22,022 nucleotides of DNA from Armatimonadota bacterium (GTDB taxonomy: Bacteria > Armatimonadota > Chthonomonadetes > Chthonomonadales > Chthonomonadaceae): positions 1-22,022 of the forward strand of contig JAPLCR010000301.1 of NCBI GenBank assembly GCA_026392135.1. Reading direction: 5' to 3'. The position numbers and the translations under genes were made by a program. The notes below the pieces were generated by a model that saw only the letters and a list, made by a program, of their open reading frames with translations, did no database searches and was not told where the DNA came from. Shown here one piece after another: positions 17,047 to 22,022 of the stretch (positions are counted from its first letter, which is position 1; each line of letters opens with the position of its first letter).

Positions 17047-18033
17047 ATGACATCAACAACCTCGGTCGCAAAAAAGAAGCCCATTCATCTGGCAATTATC
17101 GGTTGCGGAGGGCATTCGGAGAGCGCACACGCTCGCCCCCTCGCCCACTATGCCGCCCAAAATCCTGGCGAAATAGTCTTGGTTGCCGCCTGCGATAGGG
17201 AGAGCGCACGCGCAGAACGATACTGTGAACTCTATGGCTTCGCGAGAGCCTATGGGGATATGAACAAGATGTTGCAGGCAGAGATGCTAGATGGCATTAT
17301 TAGCGTACTTCCCGTAGATAAAATTGCGGAGGTTGGAAACTTCTTACTGCGGACAGGTACTCCATGCCTCCTCGAAAAGCCGCTAGGTAGCTCTCTGGAC
17401 GAGGTATTGGCTTTGGCGGACACGGCTCAGACGACCGGGACACAGCACTCAGTCTCTCTGAACCGCAGATTCAACCCCTCTCTTAATTTTGCCATTAGCT
17501 GGGCAAAACAGATCGGTACACTCACCTACGTGCGTGGTCAGATGTATCGGAGTGCAAGGCGCGAAGAGGAGTTTGTATGGGGTACGGGTATCCATGCCGT
17601 CGATGCCATGCGTCATATCGGGGGCGACATCAGAGCAATGGAAGTTCAAAGACTCTCTCCGCTCTTCTGTAGCACTCCCTCTCTCCTCCTCTCGTTTCAA
17701 TACGAGACTTCCACAGTAGGGTACGTTGAAATCCTACCGAGCGTGGGTATGGTGGAAGAGCGTTTTGAGCTGTTTGGCGAAGATTTTCGAGCCTCTGTCA
17801 CGACAATGGGCGGGGAGGGCGAATCGGTGCGTTGTTGGAGGAAAGGAAGGCTGGAGGTGGAGAGAGGTGCTACCCCTGATACTCCGCTTTTTTTGCGAGA
17901 TGGCTCTTACGAAGAGACCTCCGCCTTTATCCGTTGTCTTCAAGAGGGAACTCCGCTCTACCCTCGTATTGAACACGCCTTGCCTAGCCTCCTGTTATGC
18001 CACGAAGCACAGAGCAAGTTTGCGTTGCAGTAG
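17047..18033 (+). CDS. Gfo/Idh/MocA family oxidoreductase
   Basis: This NAD(P)-dependent dehydrogenase of 328 residues probably acts on a sugar or cyclitol. The N-terminal Rossmann fold has the dinucleotide motif IIGCGGHSE (residues 17-25) and an acidic residue ending strand 2 (AACDRESA). EKP, the family hallmark with the lysine that contacts substrate and nicotinamide, is at residues 110-112. GTGIHAVDAMRHIGGD from residue 179 contains the likely catalytic His183 and Asp186. The second half is the beta-sheet domain, slightly shorter than usual for the family. A GAGGGG about nine bases before the ATG is the ribosome site. It lies divergent from the acetyltransferase with 123 bases between the chosen starts, so the two may share a control region. 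The substrate cannot be assigned. Confidence 0.9.
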   Translation: MTSTTSVAKKKPIHLAIIGCGGHSESAHARPLAHYAAQNPGEIVLVAACDRESARAERYCELYGFARAYGDMNKMLQAEMLDGIISVLPVDKIAEVGNFLLRTGTPCLLEKPLGSSLDEVLALADTAQTTGTQHSVSLNRRFNPSLNFAISWAKQIGTLTYVRGQMYRSARREEEFVWGTGIHAVDAMRHIGGDIRAMEVQRLSPLFCSTPSLLLSFQYETSTVGYVEILPSVGMVEERFELFGEDFRASVTTMGGEGESVRCWRKGRLEVERGATPDTPLFLRDGSYEETSAFIRCLQEGTPLYPRIEHALPSLLLCHEAQSKFALQ

Positions 18034-18084
18034 GAGGGTGAGGGGGTAAGTGAAAATACGCAAGGATTCCCGCACTCTTACTCA

Positions 18085-18151
18085 AAGGAGAGGTACATCA
18101 TGAGTATAGGAAGCCTATTTCTCAAAAAGAGTGCCTCTCCTTGTGATTTTT
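18085..18151 (+). terminator. long hairpin with T-run between the oxidoreductase and sigma factor genes
   Basis: AAGGAGAGGTAC (18085-18096) pairs with GTGCCTCTCCTT (18131-18142): 12 pairs including one G-U. Inside the loop ATAGG and CCTAT form a second small hairpin around 18106-18118. Five T follow at 18147-18151. It could end transcription of the upstream gene, or act as an attenuator for the sigma factor gene, since its 5' arm contains the ribosome site of a small ORF. The loop is longer than in most terminators. Confidence 0.5.
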
Positions 18152-18156
18152 CTTGA
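18100..18156 (+). CDS. possible 18-codon leader peptide upstream of the ECF sigma factor
   Basis: The ORF reads MSIGSLFLKKSASPCDFS. Its support is an excellent ribosome site, AGGAGAGG at 18086-18093, six bases before the ATG, better than those of most large genes in the window. That ribosome site is base-paired with codons 11-15 of the same ORF in the hairpin at 18085-18142, so translation and folding would compete. The peptide has no recognised relative and its codons show no obvious regulatory run apart from Leu-Lys-Lys. It could be a leader, or chance within a terminator whose stem happens to resemble a ribosome site. Confidence 0.3.
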   Translation: MSIGSLFLKKSASPCDFS

Positions 18157-18220
18157 GGGCGGCGCGAATAATGAGGTGAAGAGACAATAAGCCTGAAGAC
18201 AGAAGCAGATAGAGGGGCGA

Positions 18221-18721
18221 ATGAAAGACGCACAACAAGAAGAGAGGTTCCAAAGCCTCATCGAAGAGCATAAGCGAATCCTCTACAAAATCTGTAACTG
18301 TTACTGCAAGAACCGAGACGATAGAGACGACCTCGCGCAAGAGATAACTATTCATCTCTGGAACTCATTTAGCACGTTTCGAGAGTCCTCCCGATTCTCT
18401 ACTTGGATGTATCGGGTTGCGCTCAACGTAGCCATTTCGTTCTACCGCAGAGAGAGTACGAGAACACGCAACGTCGTCTCCAGCGACATTCAGCTCCTGA
18501 ATATCGCAGATACCGCCGCCGAGCAGACAGAGGATGTCAAGCTACTCTATCACTTCATAGAGGGGCTTGACCCGATGCACAAAGCACTTATGCTGCTCTA
18601 CCTAGACGGATATATCTATCAGGAGATAGCGAGCGTGATGGGCATTAGTGAAACCAACGTAGCCACCAAGATAGGTAGGCTCAAGCAGAGACTCAAACAA
18701 GAGTTCGACCAAACAGAGTAG
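18221..18721 (+). CDS. ECF-type RNA polymerase sigma factor
   Basis: The 166-residue protein has only the two regions typical of extracytoplasmic-function sigma factors. Region 2 (about residues 10-75) includes DRDDLAQEITIHLWNSF and the promoter-melting helix RFSTWMYRVALNVAISFYRR. Region 4 (about 110-165) is a helix-turn-helix with LMLLYLDGYIYQEIASVMGISETNVATKIGRLKQRL, here cited as its pieces YQEIASVMG and NVATKIGRLK. It directs transcription of a small regulon in response to an envelope or nutrient signal. GAGGGG just upstream is the ribosome site. The membrane protein gene begins 13 bases after its stop and is probably its regulator. A pair of Cys near residue 25-28 (CNCYC) is unusual but may mean nothing. 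Confidence 0.93.
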   Translation: MKDAQQEERFQSLIEEHKRILYKICNCYCKNRDDRDDLAQEITIHLWNSFSTFRESSRFSTWMYRVALNVAISFYRRESTRTRNVVSSDIQLLNIADTAAEQTEDVKLLYHFIEGLDPMHKALMLLYLDGYIYQEIASVMGISETNVATKIGRLKQRLKQEFDQTE

Positions 18722-18734
18722 AGGAGAGACGACA

Positions 18735-19409
18735 ATGGAACTGGATGAGATGCGAGAGAAGTGGGCGCAGTACGATGCCAAACTAGAGGCGAGCCTTCAG
18801 ATAAACCGACAACTGCTGAAAGCAACGCAGATGAACCGCACGCGCTCCTCACTGCACCGAGTAGCACTGGGCTTGGGAGTGGAAGCGATACTGAATGTGC
18901 CAGCGATAGGGATGCTAGGCTCGTTTATCTATGAACACCGCACTATGGCGCGATTTGTAGTCCCCGCAGTCGTGTTAGAAGGCTTCCTGCTGGTTATCTT
19001 GAATGTACTGATACGGCAGTTGGCACTTGCCCTGACCATAGACTATAATAAGCCCCTCACCTCTATTCAAAAGCAGGTGGAGATGCTCCGCCGGCTACAC
19101 ATCCGTTGTACACAGTGGACGCTAATACTATCACCCCTAGCGTGGACTCCCCTCTTGATTGTGGCAATGCAAGGGTTTTGGGGGAAGGACGCTTACACAC
19201 TGCTAGGCACAAAGTACCTTGCCACGAATCTGCTGTTTGGAGTGATTTTCGTCCTTATAGCACTCTGGCTTTCAAAGCGGTATGCACATAGCATGGCGCA
19301 CTCCCCTCTAGTGCAAGGGCTAATGCGAGTTTTAGCAGGGCACACGCTCAGCGAGGCGAGTAGCTACCTTTCAACTCTCTCCGATTTCGAGAGCGAAAGT
19401 AGGTTATAA
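18735..19409 (+). CDS. four-helix membrane protein, candidate anti-sigma factor
   Basis: This 224-residue protein has a cytoplasmic-looking, charged N-terminus (MELDEMREKWAQYDAKLEAS, then NRQLLKATQ), followed by hydrophobic helices at about residues 48-68, 72-96, 126-148 and 160-180 and a polar C-terminal tail. I have seen similar short proteins that begin with an ELDEM-KxW-YDxKLE pattern directly after ECF sigma genes in Bacteroidetes and related groups. None carries the zinc-binding anti-sigma motif (HxxxCxxC), and it is absent here. Position suggests that it holds the sigma factor inactive through its N-terminal helix. The ribosome site AGGAGAG lies about seven bases before the ATG. The function is inferred from linkage only. 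Confidence 0.8.
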   Translation: MELDEMREKWAQYDAKLEASLQINRQLLKATQMNRTRSSLHRVALGLGVEAILNVPAIGMLGSFIYEHRTMARFVVPAVVLEGFLLVILNVLIRQLALALTIDYNKPLTSIQKQVEMLRRLHIRCTQWTLILSPLAWTPLLIVAMQGFWGKDAYTLLGTKYLATNLLFGVIFVLIALWLSKRYAHSMAHSPLVQGLMRVLAGHTLSEASSYLSTLSDFESESRL

Positions 19410-19410
19410 T
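19405..19410 (+). promoter_or_regulatory. possible -10 element before the alpha/beta hydrolase gene
   Basis: TATAAT sits at the end of the preceding gene (overlapping its TAA stop), 27 bases before the hydrolase ATG. No good -35 sequence is seen 16-18 bases upstream. It may provide a separate transcript for the hydrolase. Confidence 0.35.
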
Positions 19411-19437
19411 CTCACTATCTTTTAGAAGAGTAGCTAC

Positions 19438-20325
19438 ATGGCAAAACCCGAAACACTCGGACACAAAATCACAAGTTTGGGAGTGGCAGGGGCGGGATAC
19501 CTCTTCGCCCGCTTCGCAACGCACCCGCCTCGCCTTCCTGTCTACCTACGCACGAGCGAAGCATTTCCCACTCAAGAGGTAGAGTTTCCCTCACGAGAAG
19601 GACTGCGGTTGAGCGGGTGGTTTGTTCCTGTGGAGGAGGCGAAAGGAGGCGTGATACTCTGTCATGGGCATCCGGGAACACGCATGGAGACACTAGACCG
19701 CGCCAGATGGCTACACGCGGCAGGGTTTCATATTCTAATGTTCGATTTTCGCGCACTTGGGAGGAGTGAGGGGAAGGTTTCGGGGATAGGCTCCCTTGAG
19801 GTACAAGACCTCTTAGGGGCGGTAGACTATATAACACAACGTGCTGAGATGACCTCCCTTTTGTTGGGCGTTTATGGTCACTCAATGGGAGGGGCAGTCG
19901 CTATTCTGACTGCGGCGCAAGACCCGCGTATCAAAGCCGTTGCAACACATGGGGCGTTCGCTAGCCTAGCAAGCGCAATCCGCCAGCGTGCCAAACTTCT
20001 TGCAGGGGGGATGGCTCCCCTCTTCGAGCAGAGCGTAACGCACTACGGTAGCCGATGGCTCCCCATAGACCCGAAAGAGCTTTCGCCGCAAGCGGTTATC
20101 GCGCAGATAGCCCCGCGCCCCATGCTCATTTTTCACGGTACAAAAGACAAAATCATCTCGGTTGCAGACAGCTACGCGCTCTACAGTGCAGCGTTAGACC
20201 CAAAACAGCTCCACATCCTCAATCACTCCTACCACATCGGTATCCACAAGTGTGAGCAGGAGGTTTACCGCCAAACGCTCTCCGAATTTTTCTCGGCGGC
20301 GTTGGAGCAAAGTCAGAAGGCTTAA
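19438..20325 (+). CDS. alpha/beta hydrolase
   Basis: The 295-residue enzyme has the alpha/beta hydrolase triad. The nucleophile elbow is GHSMGG with Ser149, the acid is probably Asp237 (FHGTKDKIIS), and the base is probably His266 (NHSYHIGIH). Upstream, LCHGHPGTRMETLDRA provides the oxyanion-hole HG-type turn, and LMFDFRALGRSEG is the usual strand-turn before the nucleophile. The first 35 residues are mildly hydrophobic (VAGAGYLFARFA) and may be a membrane-associated lead. It resembles esterases and peptidases of the BAAT/DLH-like and S9-like groups; the substrate is unknown. AGAAG is a fair ribosome site. Its TAA overlaps the stop of the convergent NIL gene in a shared TTAA. Confidence 0.9.
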   Translation: MAKPETLGHKITSLGVAGAGYLFARFATHPPRLPVYLRTSEAFPTQEVEFPSREGLRLSGWFVPVEEAKGGVILCHGHPGTRMETLDRARWLHAAGFHILMFDFRALGRSEGKVSGIGSLEVQDLLGAVDYITQRAEMTSLLLGVYGHSMGGAVAILTAAQDPRIKAVATHGAFASLASAIRQRAKLLAGGMAPLFEQSVTHYGSRWLPIDPKELSPQAVIAQIAPRPMLIFHGTKDKIISVADSYALYSAALDPKQLHILNHSYHIGIHKCEQEVYRQTLSEFFSAALEQSQKA

Positions 20326-20576
20326 ATACTCCAGTCCTCCGCCCCATCTAGCCCTACTAGCCCGACATCTACTCCATGCCTACGCAGGTACTGTAGTCCC
20401 TGTTCGATATTATCGGAAGCCCCGCTCAACTCCATAAAAATAAATCCGCCCGCGTTTACGTCAATCCTTGCGCGTCGAATGTCCGGTATAAGGTCGTAGT
20501 CCGTCACAAGATGATATAGGAGCGGCTCGTGTACCGTCTCCAGCGGGTAGTTCAACTGCACACGTATAGAATCCAT
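20322..20576 (-). CDS. stand-alone NIL domain protein
   Basis: The 84 residues follow the NIL domain pattern: an opening strand (RVQLNYP), a helix (PLLYHLVTDYDLIPDI), two strands with RARIDVNAGGFIFMELSG, and a helix ending NIEQGLQYLRRHGVDV. The NIL domain is best known as the C-terminal regulatory ACT-like domain of the methionine transporter ATPase MetN, and also occurs alone or with ferredoxin domains near sulfur metabolism genes. It probably binds a small ligand; which one is not visible. No metN or sulfur gene is adjacent, so its context gives no clue. ATG start with AAGGAC about 12 bases upstream. Confidence 0.85.
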   Translation of the reverse strand: MDSIRVQLNYPLETVHEPLLYHLVTDYDLIPDIRRARIDVNAGGFIFMELSGASDNIEQGLQYLRRHGVDVGLVGLDGAEDWSI

Positions 20577-20780
20577 ATTTACTAAATGTCCTTTAATTAA
20601 GGTCTTATAGAAAGTACCCTCAGCGGGAAACCTCTACACACACTATACCCCGTGCAAGAGGAGAAAGCAAGTGTGTTTGGCGCGTGAGAAATCTTCAAGA
20701 AAACATGAACAAACTACCCCGCTTATGCGTCTAATCATCTACCTAACACTACGCTATGTTCTTCACAGAACGGTATCACG
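20577..20780. other. intergenic region between the divergent NIL and pilT genes
   Basis: This 204-base gap must hold promoters for both genes. On the minus strand a TATAAG lies at 20604-20609, a possible -10 for the NIL gene. On the plus strand TATGTT at 20755-20760 is a weak -10 for pilT. A TTAATTAA palindrome lies near 20594. No convincing -35 sequences or hairpins are seen. Confidence 0.3.
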
Positions 20781-21893
20781 ATGCACAGCATTCATGCACT
20801 ACTCGAAACTTCCCTCGAACTACGCGCCTCCGACCTTATTCTTAAAGCGGGGTCTCCTCCTGTACTGCGTATTGACGGCAAAATAACACCCACAAAGCTC
20901 CCCGTCATTACGGTAGAGGAGGCAAGAGAGCTTGCCTACGAGATACTCTGCTCCTCCTGTAGAGATAGAATGCTCCATCAGATAACCGATTCAGATGACA
21001 CGGCAGATTTGATGCGCCAGCTAGACAAACAACAAGAGCTAGATGTCGTGTTTACGATACCGGGGAGAATGAGAGTACGCGCTAACCTCTTTTTAGAGCG
21101 GGGAACCATCGGTGCGTGTCTACGTATGATTCGCCTCCGCCCCGCCACCTTAGAAGAGCTGAACTTGCCCTCTGTTCTCAAGCGGTTCGCACTCGAACCA
21201 CACGGTCTAATTATTATTACAGGACCCACAGGAAGCGGAAAAACCACGACGATGACCGCTCTCATTGAAGAGATAAACCGTAACCGGCAAGCGAACATCT
21301 TCACCGTGGAAGACCCTATTGAGTACCTGTATGAAGACAAAAAAAGCGTCATTCACCAGCGTGAAGTGGGGCACGACACCCAGTCTTTCGCTACAGCACT
21401 CCGTAGCGTGATGCGCCAAGCACCCGATGTTATCGCTATTGGGGAGCTTCGCGATAAGGAGACGATTGAGGTGGCTCTCTCCGCATCCGAGACGGGGCAT
21501 CTCGTGATTACCACGCTCCATACTCCCTCTTCTGCCACCACGCTAGATAGAATCGTCAACTACTTTCCAAACCACCTTAAAGAGCAGATTTGTCAACAAC
21601 TCAGTAGCTCTCTGCTCTGCATCACCTCGCAACGCCTCTTACCGCACGCCTCCGGTAAAGGGCGCATTCCAGCGTTAGAACTCCTCGTAAACTCACCAAC
21701 CGTTCGCAAACACCTTGAAGAGGGGCACACAAATGACCTCTACGCGACGATGCGAGACGGGGCGCATTTCGGTATGAATACCATTAACCAAGCCTTGGTG
21801 GCTCTCTATGAGAGTAAAGCTATCACCTTTGAAGATGCGATTCGCAGTGCGGGTAACGCCGCAGAGCTACGCCAAACCCTGCGGCAACAGTAA
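20781..21893 (+). CDS. pilT: PilT-like type IV pilus retraction ATPase
   Basis: This secretion-type ATPase powers retraction of type IV pili. The N-terminal PAS-like domain opens with the family pattern (LLETSLELRASDLIL, GSPPVLRIDG). The ATPase core has Walker A GPTGSGKT (residues 148-155), the Asp box EDPIEY (177-182), Walker B around DVIAIGE (216-222) and the His box TGHLVITTLHT (His240, His247). The C-terminal AIRNLIRE motif of classical PilT is replaced by TVRKHLEEG, so it could be a PilU-like paralogue. Residues about 57-85 are longer and more polar than in the usual PilT. The ATG at 20781 fits the family start, but there is no ribosome site before it. At 370 residues it is near full length. 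No other pilus gene is in the window. Confidence 0.92.
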   Translation: MHSIHALLETSLELRASDLILKAGSPPVLRIDGKITPTKLPVITVEEARELAYEILCSSCRDRMLHQITDSDDTADLMRQLDKQQELDVVFTIPGRMRVRANLFLERGTIGACLRMIRLRPATLEELNLPSVLKRFALEPHGLIIITGPTGSGKTTTMTALIEEINRNRQANIFTVEDPIEYLYEDKKSVIHQREVGHDTQSFATALRSVMRQAPDVIAIGELRDKETIEVALSASETGHLVITTLHTPSSATTLDRIVNYFPNHLKEQICQQLSSSLLCITSQRLLPHASGKGRIPALELLVNSPTVRKHLEEGHTNDLYATMRDGAHFGMNTINQALVALYESKAITFEDAIRSAGNAAELRQTLRQQ

Positions 21894-21944
21894 CCTAAAG
21901 TATCTAAGGACTCTCTCTAGTTAAATTGTTCCAAAACCTCCAGG

Positions 21945-21950
21945 TATACT
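21945..21950 (+). promoter_or_regulatory. possible -10 element at the right edge
   Basis: TATACT lies six bases before a GTG that opens a reading frame. The distance equals the usual gap to a transcription start, so the transcript could begin at the start codon. TTAAAT at 21921-21926 is a poor -35 candidate. Confidence 0.35.
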
Positions 21951-21956
21951 GACGGT

Positions 21957-22022
21957 GTGTCGTTAGTTCACAATCCTTCCCCGTTAGAACAACGTCGCGC
22001 AGACAGCCTTCCAGACAAGTCC
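21957..22022 (+). CDS. possible start of a further gene (3' partial, leaderless)
   Basis: From GTG at 21957 the frame stays open for 22 codons to the window end (MSLVHNPSPLEQRRADSLPD and two more). There is no ribosome site; a TATACT box six bases upstream fits leaderless initiation. The peptide is too short to assign, and chance openness over 22 codons is likely enough that this call is weak. Confidence 0.3.
   Translation, partial: MSLVHNPSPLEQRRADSLPDKS

Noticed and set aside
20671..20886. 71-codon ORF with a good AGAGGAGA ribosome site before pilT
   Set aside because: It overlaps the pilT start by over 100 bases in another frame, and its product has no recognisable domain. It might couple translation to pilT, but chance is more likely.
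1..22022. CRISPR arrays, tRNA genes, insertion sequences or prophage genes
   Set aside because: I saw no regularly spaced direct repeats, no tRNA-like TTCGA-containing cloverleaf, and no transposase or integrase. The only repeated DNA is within the CRTAC1 coding repeats.

Overview
The window looks like chromosomal DNA of a Gram-negative-type bacterium with a large exported proteome. Several proteins have Sec or lipoprotein signals, the signal recognition particle RNA is the short 4.5S type, and there is a PilT-like motor. The mixture of CRTAC1 (FG-GAP plus ASPIC/UnbV) proteins, TPR proteins, glycoside hydrolases and an ECF sigma factor with a membrane partner fits Armatimonadota, Planctomycetota, Acidobacteriota or similar groups. 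My best guess is Armatimonadota. This is inferred from gene content only, since I could run no search.

Layout. (1) Positions 1-8161 are one dense plus-strand run: a CRTAC1 protein cut by the window edge, a membrane-anchored TPR protein, a large secreted glycosidase-like protein, an eight-helix membrane protein of the COG4705 type, and a secreted clan GH-A-type glycosidase with a discoidin-like module. (2) Positions 8228-10243 hold the SRP RNA gene with its own -10 box, followed by dnaX. (3) Positions 10322-16039 hold the remnant of a secreted-protein gene with an internal deletion. A tightly coupled trio follows: CRTAC1, a CRTAC1 gene broken by one amber codon, and a TPR protein. (4) Positions 16045-18033 hold a divergent pair, a tandem-GNAT acetyltransferase and a Gfo/Idh/MocA oxidoreductase. 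(5) Positions 18084-19409 hold a hairpin containing an 18-codon ORF, then an ECF sigma factor and a four-helix membrane protein that may be its anti-sigma factor. (6) The rest holds an alpha/beta hydrolase, a stand-alone NIL-domain protein, a PilT-like ATPase, and possibly the first codons of a leaderless gene at the right edge.

The most distinctive theme is a CRTAC1-TPR module present twice, about 9 kb apart, next to exported carbohydrate-active enzymes. It looks like a surface or periplasmic sugar-handling system, but its biochemical role cannot be read from sequence. Two genes in the window are broken, both within or next to the second module. This suggests the region is decaying, or that the assembly has local errors.

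No stretch longer than about 300 bases lacks a gene. The longest gaps are 8162-8416 (SRP RNA and its promoter), 18034-18220 (hairpin and small ORF) and 20577-20780 (divergent promoter region, nothing certain).
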